A stretch of DNA of 64,000 bases, taken from assembly GCF_014698015.1 (NCBI RefSeq), contig NZ_JACXBS010000001.1, forward strand, positions 828,006 to 892,005, written 5' to 3'. Under the pieces are notes generated by a model that was given only the letters and a program-made list of their open reading frames with translations, made no database searches and had not been told where the DNA came from. Origin of the DNA: Kocuria sp. cx-455 (GTDB lineage Bacteria > Actinomycetota > Actinomycetes > Actinomycetales > Micrococcaceae). The position numbers were made by a program, and so were the translations under genes. This document shows positions 9,877-19,229 of the stretch, piece after piece; position 1 is the first letter of the stretch; each line of letters starts with the position of its first letter.

Positions 9877-11190
9877 GTGCTCAGTGCTTTCGCACGGGCG
9901 TTCACAACGCCGGAACTGCGCAATAAGCTGCTGTTCACCCTCGGGATCATCGTGATCTACAGGTTGGGCACTTTCATCCCCGCGCCTGGCGTGGACTACG
10001 GCAACGTGCAGCAGTGTCTGGCCTTGGGTAACACCAGCGGTGGCGTGTACGACCTGGTCAACCTGTTCAGCGGCGGCGCGCTCCTGCAGTTGTCCATCTT
10101 CGCGCTGGGTGTGATGCCTTACATTACGGCCAGCATCATCGTGCAGCTGTTACGCGTGGTCATTCCCCGTTTCCAGGAACTCCACGAAGAGGGCGCCCAG
10201 GGGCAGACCAAACTCACGCAGTACACGCGTTACCTCACCATTGGTCTGGCCGCGCTCAACGCCACCACGGTGGTGTCGCTGGCTCGCTCCGGCGCTCTGC
10301 TGGGCGACTGCCCCCTGCCGATCATTCCCGATGACTCGCTGATGATCCTGGTCATCATGATCCTTACGATGACCGCCGGCACCACCTTGATCATGTGGCT
10401 CGGTGAACGCATCACCGACAGGGGCGTCGGTAACGGAATGTCTTTGTTGATTTTCACGTCCATTGCCGCGACCTTCCCCTCTGCCCTCGGTGACATTCTG
10501 CGCACCCGCGGTTGGGGTCTGTTCCTAGGAGTGTGCGCGGTGGGCCTGGTGGTCATCACGTGCGTGGTGTTCGTCGAGCAGTCACAGCGCCGCATTCCTG
10601 TGCAGTACGCCAAGCGCATGGTGGGTCGCCGCACCATTGGCGGTACCAGCACCTATATTCCGCTCAAGGTCAACATGGCCGGGGTGATCCCCATCATCTT
10701 CGCGTCATCCATGCTGATGCTGCCGTCCATGATCGCCCAGTTCGGAATGCCCAATGACGGCTCACCGGTGCCGGGTTGGGTCAACTGGATCAACACGTAC
10801 CTGACATCGGGAGACCACCCGTTCTACATGGTCACGTACTTCCTGATGATCGTGGCGTTCACATACTTCTACGTGTCCATCACCTTCAACCCCGAGGAAG
10901 TCTCCAACAACATGAAGCGCTACGGGGGTTTCATCCCGGGCATCCGTGCGGGGCGCCCCACGGAAAACTACCTGCGCTACGTGCTCTCCCGTATCACCCT
11001 GCCCGGTGCGCTGTACCTGGGCATCGTGTCCATGATCCCGCTCGTGGCGCTGGTGCTTTTCGACGCCAACCAGAATTTCCCGTTCGGCGGCCCGTCGCTG
11101 CTGATCATGGTGGGCGTGGGTCTGGACACCGTGAAGCAGATCGACGCGCAGTTGCAGCAGCGCCATTACGAGGGGCTGCTGCGGAAGTAG
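9877..11190 (+). CDS. secY: Preprotein translocase subunit SecY
   Basis: SecY (437 aa from this start) is the pore of the SecYEG channel in the cytoplasmic membrane. Ten hydrophobic segments are expected and visible. Matching motifs are LRNKLLFTLGIIVIYRLGTFIPAPGV at the N-terminus, LGVMPYITASIIVQLL in the second segment region and AKRMVGRRTIGGTSTYIPLKVNMAGVIPIIFA in the cytosolic loop before segment 7. I start at GTG 9877 because TGGAGGAGG precedes it and family length fits. The frame is open 45 codons further upstream, but that overlaps the terminator. adk follows after 100 bases. Confidence 0.97.
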   Translation: MLSAFARAFTTPELRNKLLFTLGIIVIYRLGTFIPAPGVDYGNVQQCLALGNTSGGVYDLVNLFSGGALLQLSIFALGVMPYITASIIVQLLRVVIPRFQELHEEGAQGQTKLTQYTRYLTIGLAALNATTVVSLARSGALLGDCPLPIIPDDSLMILVIMILTMTAGTTLIMWLGERITDRGVGNGMSLLIFTSIAATFPSALGDILRTRGWGLFLGVCAVGLVVITCVVFVEQSQRRIPVQYAKRMVGRRTIGGTSTYIPLKVNMAGVIPIIFASSMLMLPSMIAQFGMPNDGSPVPGWVNWINTYLTSGDHPFYMVTYFLMIVAFTYFYVSITFNPEEVSNNMKRYGGFIPGIRAGRPTENYLRYVLSRITLPGALYLGIVSMIPLVALVLFDANQNFPFGGPSLLIMVGVGLDTVKQIDAQLQQRHYEGLLRK

Positions 11191-11290
11191 TCGGCCACCG
11201 AGTTCTGACGATGCCTGGGGATCGACCCCGCGAGTGGGTCGTTGCCAGTAAAGTGGTGGGGGACCAGAGAAGTTCGTGCAAGGAGAAACC

Positions 11291-11857
11291 ATGACCCGTA
11301 TGTTGATCATCGGACCGCCAGGCGCTGGCAAGGGCACGCAAGCGGCTCGTATTTGTGAACGATTGAGCGTTCCTGCGATCTCCACCGGGGATATCTTCCG
11401 TGCGAATATCAAGGAGCAGACCGAGCTCGGTCAGGAAGCCCAGCGTTACACGGACCAGGGCAACCTGGTCCCGGACTCAGTGACGAACTCCATGGTTCGG
11501 GATCGTCTGGCGCAGTCCGATGTCGACAACGGTTTTCTGCTGGACGGTTACCCCCGCACCGTGGCTCAGGTCGAAGAGCTGGACAAAATCCTAGAGGTCA
11601 ACGACACCCACCTGGACGTGGTGTTGCTGCTGACCGCGGACAATGACGAGCTCGTCAAGCGGTTGTTGGGGCGAGCCCAGGAACAGGGCCGAACTGATGA
11701 CACCGAAGAGGTGATCCGGCATCGCCTGGACGTGTATGACGAGCAGACCGCACCGGTCGTCGAGGTGTACGACCGGCGTGGCATCGTGACTCAGGTGGAC
11801 GGCCTCGGTGACATCGACGAGGTCACCGAACGCATCTTGGCGACACTGGCTCGCTGA
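11291..11857 (+). CDS. adk: Adenylate kinase
   Basis: Adenylate kinase (188 aa) interconverts ATP + AMP and 2 ADP in the cytoplasm. The P-loop GPPGAGKGTQ is at residues 8-17. The AMP-binding segment (AISTGDIFRANIKEQTELG) and DGYPRTVAQ follow. It is the short form, without the long LID insertion of the E. coli enzyme. The ATG follows AAGGAG by five bases. secY-adk-map is the classic neighbourhood. A TAAAGT box at 11249-11254 may give adk its own promoter. Confidence 0.97.
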   Translation: MTRMLIIGPPGAGKGTQAARICERLSVPAISTGDIFRANIKEQTELGQEAQRYTDQGNLVPDSVTNSMVRDRLAQSDVDNGFLLDGYPRTVAQVEELDKILEVNDTHLDVVLLLTADNDELVKRLLGRAQEQGRTDDTEEVIRHRLDVYDEQTAPVVEVYDRRGIVTQVDGLGDIDEVTERILATLAR

Positions 11858-11873
11858 AGCAGATCGCGGCTGT

Positions 11874-11914
11874 AAGCCCTCGGAACGGCGCTGCTGCGCG
11901 CCGTCCGAGGGCTT
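11874..11914 (+). terminator. Strong hairpin after adk
   Basis: AAGCCCTCGG pairs with CCGAGGGCTT, with an inner ACGGCGC/GCGCCGT extension and a small loop. No T-run follows, so it may be an attenuator or an mRNA 3'-end stabiliser rather than a canonical terminator. Confidence 0.6.
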
Positions 11915-11957
11915 AGCCGTTGTCAGTACACGCCGCACTACGAAGGGAATGGTCACC

Positions 11958-12791
11958 GTGTTTGGTCGCCGCAAGGTAGAACTGAAGTCCGACACTCAGC
12001 TCGCGGTCATGGCCCGCGCGGGGGTGGTGACTTCGCGTGCCCTGGACGCCGCCGTCACCGCGGCCGTTCCCGGCGCCACGACCGCTGACGTGGACCGGGC
12101 CTTTCGGGACGTCCTCGCGGAGAACAACGCGGAGTCGAATTTCCTGGGGTACTTCGGCTACCCGGCCACAGTGTGTGTGTCCGTCAACGACCGGGTGGTG
12201 CACGGAATCCCAGGCAGTGACGTACTGGCGGACGGGGACATCGTCTCCATCGACGGCGGCGCCGTCGTCGACGGGTGGCACGGCGACTCGGCCCGGACCG
12301 TATTGGTGGGGGAGCACCACGACCCCGCGGATGTCGAGCTGTCCAAGGTGACACGCGCGGCCATGTGGCGTGGCATCGCCGCCATGGCCACCGGCAGCCA
12401 CGTGGGGGACATCGGGCAGGCGGTCGAGGACTACGTGCACGGTGCGGTCGGGCAACGTCTTGGTATCCTGGAGGACTACGTGGGGCACGGCATCGGCACC
12501 GCGATGCACATGGCACCGGACGTTCCCAACTACGCGGTGCGCAACCGCGGGCCTCGACTGGTCGCGGGTATGGCGCTGGCCATTGAGCCCATGCTGGTGC
12601 GCGGAGGTATTGAAACCAGGATTCTTGAGGATGATTGGACCGTGGTGACCGTGGACGGCTCCAACGCGAGCCAGTGGGAACACAGCGTATGCCTGCACTC
12701 CAAGGGCCTGTGGGTGCTTACCGCTGAGGACGGTGGTGCTTCCGAACTCGAACCCCTGGGCGTACATCCCGTCCCGATAGCCGCATCCTGA
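11958..12791 (+). CDS. map: Type I methionine aminopeptidase
   Basis: This metalloprotease (277 aa) removes the initiator methionine from new proteins. Metal ligands are visible: Asp in VSIDGG (about 99), Asp in WHGDSA (about 110), His in [11 protein letters not shown], Glu in AIEPML and Glu in WEHSV. I chose GTG 11958 ([10 protein letters not shown]...) over ATG 11949 because the AAGGG site at 11943-11947 is only one base from that ATG but ten from the GTG, and relatives begin with a similar FG. It follows adk as usual. The next gene is rlmN instead of infA. Confidence 0.95.
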   Translation: MFGRRKVELKSDTQLAVMARAGVVTSRALDAAVTAAVPGATTADVDRAFRDVLAENNAESNFLGYFGYPATVCVSVNDRVVHGIPGSDVLADGDIVSIDGGAVVDGWHGDSARTVLVGEHHDPADVELSKVTRAAMWRGIAAMATGSHVGDIGQAVEDYVHGAVGQRLGILEDYVGHGIGTAMHMAPDVPNYAVRNRGPRLVAGMALAIEPMLVRGGIETRILEDDWTVVTVDGSNASQWEHSVCLHSKGLWVLTAEDGGASELEPLGVHPVPIAAS

Positions 12792-12828
12792 ACCGCACGC
12801 GCGGTCCGCACGAGCGAAAGGACCAGAC

Positions 12829-13977
12829 ATGGCCACCGAAACTGTAGAGATCACGCAGCGACCGAAACCCGGCCAGCTGGTGTTCAAGCCCGCTCGTCGC
12901 GGCAAGCCGCCGCAGCACCTGGCGGACCTGGATCTGGCCGGGCGTAAGGAAATGCTGCAAGAGGCCGGCTACCCGGCCTTCCGCGCCGCGCAGTTGTCCA
13001 AGCACTACTTCGAGCGCTTTGAATCGGACCCGGAGAAGATGACCGACCTTCCGGCCGGTCAGCGCAAGGAGTTGGTTGCCGCAGCAATGCCACAGCTGCT
13101 GACCACGGTCAAGAACCTCAAGGCCGATCAAGGCATGACGGTCAAGTCTGTCCATCGCCTGTATGACGGCGCCATGGTTGAGTCCGTGCTGATGCGCTAC
13201 AGCAAACGCGTGACCATGTGCATCTCCTCCCAGGCCGGTTGCGGCATGAACTGCCCGTTCTGCGCCACGGGCCAGGCCGGGTTGACGCGTAATCTTTCCG
13301 CCGCGGAGATCGTGGACCAGGTCGTGCAGGGTATTCGGGCCCTGCGTGACGGCGTGGTGGGCCCCGCGGAGGAAGCTCCCCTGCGCGTGTCGAACATCGT
13401 CTTCATGGGCATGGGTGAGGCGCTGGCCAATTACAAGGCCACCATGGGAGCCGTGCATCGCCTGATCGATCCCTCGCCCGAAGGCCTGGGCATTTCCGCA
13501 CGCGGGTTGACCATGTCCACGGTCGGTCTGGTGCCGGGGATGCGCAAATTCACCCAGGAGAAGCTGCCGATCACCCTGGCGCTGTCCCTGCACGCGCCGG
13601 ATGACGAACTGCGTGATGAATTGATCCCGGTCAACAACCGTTGGAAGGTCGATGAAGCTCTGGATGCCGCCCGCGAATATTACGATGCCACCGGCCGTCG
13701 AGTCTCCATTGAGTACGCGCTGATCCGCGACATGAACGATCAGGGCTGGCGAGCGGATCTGCTGGGGGAGAAGCTGAACAAGCGCGGCGCCGGATGGGTC
13801 CACGTGAACCCCATCCCGTTGAACCCCACGCCGGGTTCCAAATGGACGGCGTCGCGCCCGGGAGTCGAGCAGAACTTCGTGGAGCGACTGCGCGCCCACG
13901 GCATCCCCACCACGGTGCGTGACACTCGCGGTTCCGACATCGACGGCGCATGCGGCCAGCTGGCCGCGGATGTCTAG
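12829..13977 (+). CDS. rlmN: 23S rRNA (adenine2503-C2) / tRNA A37 methyltransferase RlmN
   Basis: RlmN (382 aa) is a radical SAM enzyme that methylates A2503 of 23S rRNA and A37 of some tRNAs. The iron-sulfur motif CGMNCPFC places the three cluster cysteines at 138, 142 and 145. The second catalytic cysteine is in GACGQLA (about 375), and the typical [18 protein letters not shown] block is present. AAAGGA precedes the ATG. Its placement between map and infA in the translation cluster is unusual but functionally fitting. A Cfr resistance enzyme is less likely given this context and length. Confidence 0.95.
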   Translation: MATETVEITQRPKPGQLVFKPARRGKPPQHLADLDLAGRKEMLQEAGYPAFRAAQLSKHYFERFESDPEKMTDLPAGQRKELVAAAMPQLLTTVKNLKADQGMTVKSVHRLYDGAMVESVLMRYSKRVTMCISSQAGCGMNCPFCATGQAGLTRNLSAAEIVDQVVQGIRALRDGVVGPAEEAPLRVSNIVFMGMGEALANYKATMGAVHRLIDPSPEGLGISARGLTMSTVGLVPGMRKFTQEKLPITLALSLHAPDDELRDELIPVNNRWKVDEALDAAREYYDATGRRVSIEYALIRDMNDQGWRADLLGEKLNKRGAGWVHVNPIPLNPTPGSKWTASRPGVEQNFVERLRAHGIPTTVRDTRGSDIDGACGQLAADV

Positions 13978-14169
13978 GCCCGCAGCGGCGTCGTGGCGGT
14001 AGCCCCTACCCGTTACCGGATTGCATATCAAGTCTCAACCGCGTATCGTATTGCGTTGGTTGTCTGTGCTCGCGCCCCTGAGCCCTGTCCAGCCACAAAT
14101 CCACCCCGAACTCACGATGCAGGGGTGAGTTGTGACTGCTGGCATTCAGCGGCGAGAGTTCTGTAAACC

Positions 14170-14189
14170 GTCCGGATAGATAACCGGAC
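14170..14189 (+). other. Small hairpin in the infA leader
   Basis: The 235-base gap between rlmN and infA holds GTCCGG-ATAGATAA-CCGGAC here and a weaker AACTCAC/GTGAGTT pair near 14110-14132. Neither has a terminator T-run. I see no clear promoter hexamers. Confidence 0.3.
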
Positions 14190-14212
14190 CCCTCGAAAAG
14201 TTAGCGGAGGAT

Positions 14213-14434
14213 ATGGCCAAGAAAGACGGAGTCATCGAGATCGAAGGCACTGTGGTCGAGGCTCTGCCCAACGCGTCGTTCCGTGTTGAGCTGAACAACG
14301 GTCACAAGGTGCTCGCCCACATCTCTGGGAAAATGCGCCAACACTACATCCGAATTCTCCCTGAGGATCGGGTCGTGGTGGAGCTGAGCCCGTATGACCT
14401 TACCCGAGGCCGGATCGTCTACCGCTACAAGTAG
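14213..14434 (+). CDS. infA: Translation initiation factor IF-1
   Basis: IF-1 (73 aa) is a single OB-fold protein that occupies the 30S A site during initiation. The sequence is nearly invariant ([20 protein letters not shown]..., [29 protein letters not shown]). A GCGGAGGA ribosome site precedes the ATG. It begins the alpha-operon group with rpmJ. Confidence 0.98.
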   Translation: MAKKDGVIEIEGTVVEALPNASFRVELNNGHKVLAHISGKMRQHYIRILPEDRVVVELSPYDLTRGRIVYRYK

Positions 14435-14525
14435 CACCATCGCGGCACCACACACCGCGCGGATCGCTGTGATCTGCGGGGTGTTTGCTGCGTTATTCAC
14501 CACCACTAGTACGCGAAGGAATGCG

Positions 14526-14639
14526 ATGAAGGTCCAACCGAGCGTCAAGCAGATCTGCGACAACTGCAAGGTGATTCGCCGTAACGGCCGAGTCATGGTG
14601 ATCTGCTCGAACCCCAGGCACAAGCAGCGCCAGGGCTGA
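14526..14639 (+). CDS. rpmJ: 50S ribosomal protein L36 (zinc-binding form)
   Basis: L36 (37 aa) is the smallest 50S protein. It has the complete zinc ribbon, with Cys11, Cys14, Cys27 and His32 ([22 protein letters not shown]). This is the C+ paralogue that depends on zinc; zinc-free copies exist in some actinobacteria. The ATG follows a GAAGGA site. It lies between infA and rpsM as expected. Confidence 0.97.
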   Translation: MKVQPSVKQICDNCKVIRRNGRVMVICSNPRHKQRQG

Positions 14640-14800
14640 CGGGAGCGCTCCCGCCCACGCAAGTGGATTGACAGAACGGACACTGCAGCCAGCACCGCAC
14701 GGTGCGGCAACCCCCGGCACGGAGGCCGGAGACCGAACGCAACACCTTGTTCGGGACGCAGTGTTCAAGACCTCCGGACAGTACAAGGAGAACCGCCACC

Positions 14801-15169
14801 ATGGCTCGTCTCGCAGGCGTAGACCTCCCCCGCGAAAAGCGGTTGGAAATCGCGCTGACTTACATCTACGGCGTGGGTCGTACCCGTGCACTCTCAACCC
14901 TTGAGGCCACCGGCATCTCGGGTGACGTGCGCGTGAAGGATCTCACCGACGCTCAGCTCGTTGAGCTGCGCGACTACATCGAGGGCAACTACAAGGTCGA
15001 AGGCGATTTGCGCCGCGAGGTTGCCGCCGATATCCGCCGCAAGGTCGAAATCGGTAGCTACCAGGGTGTGCGCCACCGCCGTGGCCTTCCGGTCCACGGC
15101 CAGCGCACCAAGACCAACGCACGTACCCGCAAGGGTCCCAAGCGCACGGTCGCCGGCAAGAAGAAGTAA
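14801..15169 (+). CDS. rpsM: 30S ribosomal protein S13
   Basis: S13 (122 aa) is in the 30S head, pairs with S19 and touches tRNA and 50S bridges. Motifs are [21 protein letters not shown], the helix-two-turn-helix IYGVGRTRA and the C-terminal [28 protein letters not shown] (14785-14790) sets the ATG. The frame is open upstream, but those codons show no family match. Confidence 0.98.
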   Translation: MARLAGVDLPREKRLEIALTYIYGVGRTRALSTLEATGISGDVRVKDLTDAQLVELRDYIEGNYKVEGDLRREVAADIRRKVEIGSYQGVRHRRGLPVHGQRTKTNARTRKGPKRTVAGKKK

Positions 15170-15228
15170 TCGTGGTCGCCACCCAAGCCGGTGGCTGATC
15201 AACGTCGAAGATCTTTGTAGGAGAACTC

Positions 15229-15633
15229 ATGGCTCAGAAAACTCGCGCGACGGCTGCTCGCAAGCCGCGTCGCAAGGTCAATAAGAACGTGACTCAGGGC
15301 CAGGCCCACATCAAGTCCACGTTCAACAACACCATCGTTTCCATTACCGATCCCTCCGGTGCCGTTCTGTCGTGGGCTTCCGCCGGCGGCATGGGCTTCA
15401 AGGGATCACGTAAGTCCACCCCGTTCGCCGCTCAGCAGGCCGCCGAGGCCGCAGCCAAGGGTGCTCAGGAGCACGGCATGCGCAAGGTTGACGTGTTCGT
15501 CAAGGGACCGGGTTCCGGGCGCGAAACCGCTATCCGTGCACTGCAGGCCACCGGGCTCGAGGTTGGCTCCATTCAGGACGTCACCCCGTCCGCTCACAAT
15601 GGTTGCCGTCCCCCCAAGCGCCGTCGCGTTTGA
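15229..15633 (+). CDS. rpsK: 30S ribosomal protein S11
   Basis: S11 (134 aa) lies on the 30S platform near the mRNA exit. The signature region [27 protein letters not shown] and the C-terminus [21 protein letters not shown] are standard. TAGGAG precedes the ATG. In many bacteria rpsD follows; here the next gene is rpoA. Confidence 0.98.
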   Translation: MAQKTRATAARKPRRKVNKNVTQGQAHIKSTFNNTIVSITDPSGAVLSWASAGGMGFKGSRKSTPFAAQQAAEAAAKGAQEHGMRKVDVFVKGPGSGRETAIRALQATGLEVGSIQDVTPSAHNGCRPPKRRRV

Positions 15634-15681
15634 TGCGCGCAGCGTGAGCACCGAACCCCTTTGGTTCGGTGCCCGCGCATC
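15632..15681 (+). other. Hairpin between rpsK and rpoA
   Basis: GCACCGAACC (15648-15657) pairs perfectly with GGTTCGGTGC (15663-15672), and flanking GATGCGCG/CGCGCATC can extend the stem. It has no T-run. It may be an attenuator or processing site that separates the S13-S11 and rpoA-rplQ messages. Confidence 0.45.
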
Positions 15682-15777
15682 GACGCGGTGATCTCGCCTG
15701 GTCCCCGCGCACCTCACCCCTTGTTTTCCACCACCTGCGTGCGTCATATGGCGGAGGCACGCTGAAAGGAAACATCA

Positions 15778-16797
15778 GTGCTCATCGCACAGCGCCCCAC
15801 CCTCACCGAAGAGGTAGTGGCAGATAATCGCTCCCGGTTCGTGATTGAACCGCTCGAGCCCGGTTTCGGCTACACCCTCGGCAACTCCCTGCGTCGCACT
15901 CTCTTGTCCTCCATCCCCGGTGCCGCCGTGACCAGCATCCGCATTGACGGTGTGCTGCACGAGTTCTCCACCGTGGACGGTGTCAAGGAAGACGTCACCG
16001 AGCTGATCTTAAACATCAAGAAGCTCTCGCTGTCCTCCGAGGAGGACGAGCCCGTGACCGCGTGGCTGCGCAAGCAGGGACCCGGCGAAGTGACCGCCGC
16101 TGACATCTCGGCTCCGGCCGGTGTCGAGGTCCACAACCCGGAACTGCACATTGCCACCTTGAACTCCAAGGGCCAGTTGGAGATCGAGCTGACCATTGAG
16201 CGCGGTCGCGGCTATGTTTCTGCTTCGCAGAACAAGTCAGCGGATTCCGAAATCGGCCGCGTTCCGGTTGACTCCATCTACTCCCCGGTCCTCAAGGTGA
16301 CTTTCCGCGTGGAAGCCACTCGTGTGGAGCAGCGCACCGACTTCGACAAGCTCATCCTGGACGTGGAAACCAAGGAGGCCATCACCCCGCGTGATGCTGT
16401 TGCTTCCGCCGGTACCACCCTCGTGGAGCTGTTCGGCCTGGCCCGCGAGCTCAACACCACGGCCGAGGGTATCGAGATCGGTCCGTCGCCCACGGATGCT
16501 GCTGCCGCCGCCGATATGGCCTTGCCCATCGAGGATCTGGAACTCACCGTTCGGTCCTACAACTGCCTGAAGCGTGAGGGCATCCACAGCGTGGGTGAAC
16601 TGGTGGCACGCTCCGAGGCGGACCTGATGGACATCCGTAACTTCGGTGCCAAGTCCATTGACGAGGTCAAGGCCAAGCTCCAGGAGCTCGGTCTGGCTCT
16701 GAAGGACTCCCCGCCAGGTTACGACCTCGCCGCGCACGCAGCTTCGTTGGAGGATGAGGACGAGAACAACAACCCGTTCGACGTCGACCTCGACTGA
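15778..16797 (+). CDS. rpoA: DNA-directed RNA polymerase subunit alpha
   Basis: Alpha subunit (339 aa). It dimerises to nucleate RNA polymerase assembly; its C-terminal domain contacts activators and UP elements. The N-terminal domain ([25 protein letters not shown]) runs to about residue 230, then a linker, then the C-terminal domain ([23 protein letters not shown]... [19 protein letters not shown]). The last 15 residues are acidic. It starts at GTG after GAAAGGA and is followed by rplQ after 74 bases. Confidence 0.98.
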   Translation: MLIAQRPTLTEEVVADNRSRFVIEPLEPGFGYTLGNSLRRTLLSSIPGAAVTSIRIDGVLHEFSTVDGVKEDVTELILNIKKLSLSSEEDEPVTAWLRKQGPGEVTAADISAPAGVEVHNPELHIATLNSKGQLEIELTIERGRGYVSASQNKSADSEIGRVPVDSIYSPVLKVTFRVEATRVEQRTDFDKLILDVETKEAITPRDAVASAGTTLVELFGLARELNTTAEGIEIGPSPTDAAAAADMALPIEDLELTVRSYNCLKREGIHSVGELVARSEADLMDIRNFGAKSIDEVKAKLQELGLALKDSPPGYDLAAHAASLEDEDENNNPFDVDLD

Positions 16798-16871
16798 AGT
16801 CTTACAACTTTCCCGTTTCTCACGAGGCAGCGAGCTAGCCGCGCGAGAGACCGATCACCAGGAGATCTACT

Positions 16872-17633
16872 ATGCCTACCCCTACCAAGGGACCCCGTCT
16901 CGGCGGCGGGCCTACCCACGAGCGCATGATGCTCTCGAACATGTCCCAGCAACTGTTCGAACACAAGCGCATCACCACCACCGTGACCAAGGCCAAGCGC
17001 CTGCGTCCCGTAGCGGAGCGTCTGATCACCTTCGCCAAGCGCGGTGACCTGGCTGCTCGCCGTCGCGTGATGCGTCAGCTCAATGACAAGTCCGTGGTGC
17101 ACGAGCTGTTCACCGCCATTGCTCCGGCCATGGACGGCCGCGACGGTGGTTACACCCGCATCACCAAGATCGGTAACCGCAAGGGCGACAACGCTCCCAT
17201 GGCGGTCATCGAACTGGTCATGGAGCCCGTTGCTACCAAGTCCACCGTGGCTGAAGCGGAGAAGGCCACGGAGAAGGCTGCCGTGGCTCCGGCCACGCCG
17301 GTCGATACCCCGGCCGACACCACCGCCGAAGAGGTCAAGGCTCAGGAGATTCCCGCTGAAGAGCAGGCTCCCGAGACCCCCGAAGAGGCGGCCGAGGTCG
17401 CAGCGGAGAACCAGGACGCTGAGTTCGCCGGTTCGCACGCACCGTTGGAGTCCGGTGAGGCACCCGAGGGCTTCTCCGTCAAGGGCAACAAGAACTCCAT
17501 GAAGTACCACGTTCCCGGCTCCCGCTGGTACTCCGGTACCACCGCCGAGATCTGGTTCGATTCCCCGGCCAACGCCGAGGCCGCTGGTTTCCAGCCGGCC
17601 GGTGGCGCTGCCGCTCAGAAGATCGCCGAGTAA
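16872..17633 (+). CDS. rplQ: 50S ribosomal protein L17 with linker and C-terminal sunset-like domain
   Basis: L17 sits on the solvent side near the tunnel exit. Residues 1 to about 120 are a complete L17 ([62 protein letters not shown]). An Ala/Glu/Pro/Thr-rich linker (about 121-198) follows, and then a compact block at about 200-245 with the motifs [18 protein letters not shown] and [16 protein letters not shown]. That block resembles the short KGN...YHxPGS...Y...AExWF module (sunset-type domain) found at the ends of many actinobacterial proteins. Total 253 aa against 120-190 usual. The role of the extra module on the ribosome is unknown. Confidence 0.93.
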   Translation: MPTPTKGPRLGGGPTHERMMLSNMSQQLFEHKRITTTVTKAKRLRPVAERLITFAKRGDLAARRRVMRQLNDKSVVHELFTAIAPAMDGRDGGYTRITKIGNRKGDNAPMAVIELVMEPVATKSTVAEAEKATEKAAVAPATPVDTPADTTAEEVKAQEIPAEEQAPETPEEAAEVAAENQDAEFAGSHAPLESGEAPEGFSVKGNKNSMKYHVPGSRWYSGTTAEIWFDSPANAEAAGFQPAGGAAAQKIAE

Positions 17634-17650
17634 GCACTACGCTGCTCGTC

Positions 17651-17683
17651 CGACGCCGCCGCAGGTAACCTGCGGCGGCGTCG
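17651..17683 (+). terminator. Perfect inverted repeat after rplQ
   Basis: A 16-base arm (17651-17666) and its exact complement (17668-17683) are separated by one base. It is a very stable hairpin ending the alpha operon, without a clear T-run. The truA ribosome site lies just downstream. Confidence 0.7.
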
Positions 17684-17706
17684 TCATGTGTCGGGAGGAT
17701 ACGAAT

Positions 17707-18597
17707 ATGTCTGGCGAGCTGGTGCGCTTGCGGATCGATATCGCTTACGACGGCGCCCCGTTCAGCGGGTGGGCGAGCCAACCTTCGCTGCCCACGGTGC
17801 AGGGCGCGGTGGAGGCCGCGCTCGAGCTGGTCATACGCCGCCCGGTGCGCACTGTTGTCGCGGGGCGTACGGACACGGGTGTCCATGCCCGGCGACAAAC
17901 CGTTCACGTGGATGTGCCAGTGGCCGCCTGGGAATCGGTGGCTCGCCGCGGTGGTGCGACTCCGGGGGAGGCGCTGGTTCGGCGGCTCAACGGTGCCCTG
18001 AACCGTGTTCTGGGCAAGGACCGGCTGAGCCAGGGGCTCACGCCCGCGCTCGGCGCCATTGTCGTCCACGACGCCGCCGCGGCGCCCGCCGGATTCGACG
18101 CCAGATTCTCGGCACTGTCCCGTAGTTATGCCTACCGGATCTCCGACCATGCCGGCGGACACGATCCGTTGACGCGCGGTTTTGCCTGGTGGGTCAATGA
18201 CGAGCTCAATGTCCCGGCCATGAACTCTGCCGTGACGCATTTGCTGGGGCTGAACGACTTCTTGAGTTTCTGCAAACCCAGGGAAGGCGCTACCACGATT
18301 CGTGAACTGCAGTCCGCATCGGTGCAGCGGGATGCCTCGGGGCTCGTGGTCGTGCGGCTCACGGCCGACGCGTTCTGCCATCACATGGTCCGTTCCGTCG
18401 TGGGCGCGGCCACTCGAGTGGGCCGGGGCAGCTACGGACGGGATTGGCTGGGGGAGCGGTTGGAGGCGCGCGTGCGCGATGCCCGCGTGTTGCTCGCGCC
18501 CCCGCACGGACTCGTGCTGGAATCCGTCGAGTACCCCGCGGATCACGAACTGGCCGCGCGCGCGGAGCGGACGCGGGCCAAACGCCTGCAGGGCTGA
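17707..18597 (+). CDS. truA: tRNA pseudouridine(38-40) synthase TruA
   Basis: TruA (296 aa) converts U38-U40 of the tRNA anticodon arm to pseudouridine. The catalytic aspartate lies in AGRTDTGVHA, and further family blocks are LRIDIAYDGAPFSGWASQP and DAFCHHMVRSVVGA. The ATG follows GGGAGGA. The arrangement rplQ-truA-rplM is common in actinobacteria. The frame is open upstream, but that overlaps the end of rplQ and its terminator. Confidence 0.95.
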   Translation: MSGELVRLRIDIAYDGAPFSGWASQPSLPTVQGAVEAALELVIRRPVRTVVAGRTDTGVHARRQTVHVDVPVAAWESVARRGGATPGEALVRRLNGALNRVLGKDRLSQGLTPALGAIVVHDAAAAPAGFDARFSALSRSYAYRISDHAGGHDPLTRGFAWWVNDELNVPAMNSAVTHLLGLNDFLSFCKPREGATTIRELQSASVQRDASGLVVVRLTADAFCHHMVRSVVGAATRVGRGSYGRDWLGERLEARVRDARVLLAPPHGLVLESVEYPADHELAARAERTRAKRLQG

Positions 18598-18644
18598 ACC
18601 CCCTGCTGACCGGGCGGTTGAGTGAGTAGGCTCTGCGGCGGAGC

Positions 18645-18941
18645 GTGCATATTTGTTGCTTTGACCTGGAGGCATTCCTGACCGATTCAGCAACGGACTA
18701 TCAACCACGGCCGAACTGGGGCGGGCCAGTCGCGCCGATAGCGGCGTGGGCGGGTGCCCTTTTCAGCCTGACCGCCGTGGGTTTCGCGCTCTCCGGTTAC
18801 TCCGCTGGCACATGGCTCTCTTTCCCACTGGGGCTACTCGGTGCGGTTGCCGGGGGTAATGCGCGGCGCTTCCTGTCCATGATCCTGTGCATCATCGCCG
18901 CCTCGGTGCTGCCCCTCGCGATCTGTTTTACCGGATTCTGA
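18645..18941 (+). CDS. Small membrane protein of unknown function
   Basis: I do not recognise this protein. It has about three hydrophobic segments (around GPVAPIAAWAGALFSLTAVGFALSG, WLSFPLGLLGAVAGG and FLSMILCIIAASVLPLAICF), so it is an integral membrane protein. The listed GTG start gives 98 aa but has no ribosome site. An in-frame CTG at 18678 sits five bases behind a strong TGGAGG (18667-18672) and would give an 87-aa protein beginning TDSATDYQPRPN, as soluble N-tails of such proteins often do. A TAGGCT box at 18626-18631 could be the -10. It stands between truA and rplM. Confidence 0.6.
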   Translation: MHICCFDLEAFLTDSATDYQPRPNWGGPVAPIAAWAGALFSLTAVGFALSGYSAGTWLSFPLGLLGAVAGGNARRFLSMILCIIAASVLPLAICFTGF

Positions 18942-19229
18942 GGGCGGCACGTGAGCACGCGCCGTCGCCGGTCATTACCTGCCGAAATGCACGGGACCCG
19001 TTAAGTGGCGCGGATTTGGAGCTTCCGGTAACATGGATTGCTGTTGTGCGTGCCCGCCCGGTCACGTGTACCCAAAGCGGTTGCTCATGTTGCAGAGCGC
19101 AAGACCGATTGGTGCACCGGGGTTGCGGGAGCGCGGATGCCGCCAGGTTCTCACCCTGGCCCCGAAGCACAGCGAAACAACCCGACACGGTCCGCCGTGT
19201 CATCAGTAGACAAACGAAGGCAGATCAAC
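18942..19229 (+). other. Leader region upstream of rplM
   Basis: 288 bases without a convincing gene. Candidate structures are GCCAGG-TTCTCAC-CCTGGC near 19141-19159 and a TAACAT box near 19031. It probably carries the rplM-rpsI promoter and an untranslated leader. No known ribosomal-protein leader could be identified by eye. Confidence 0.35.
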
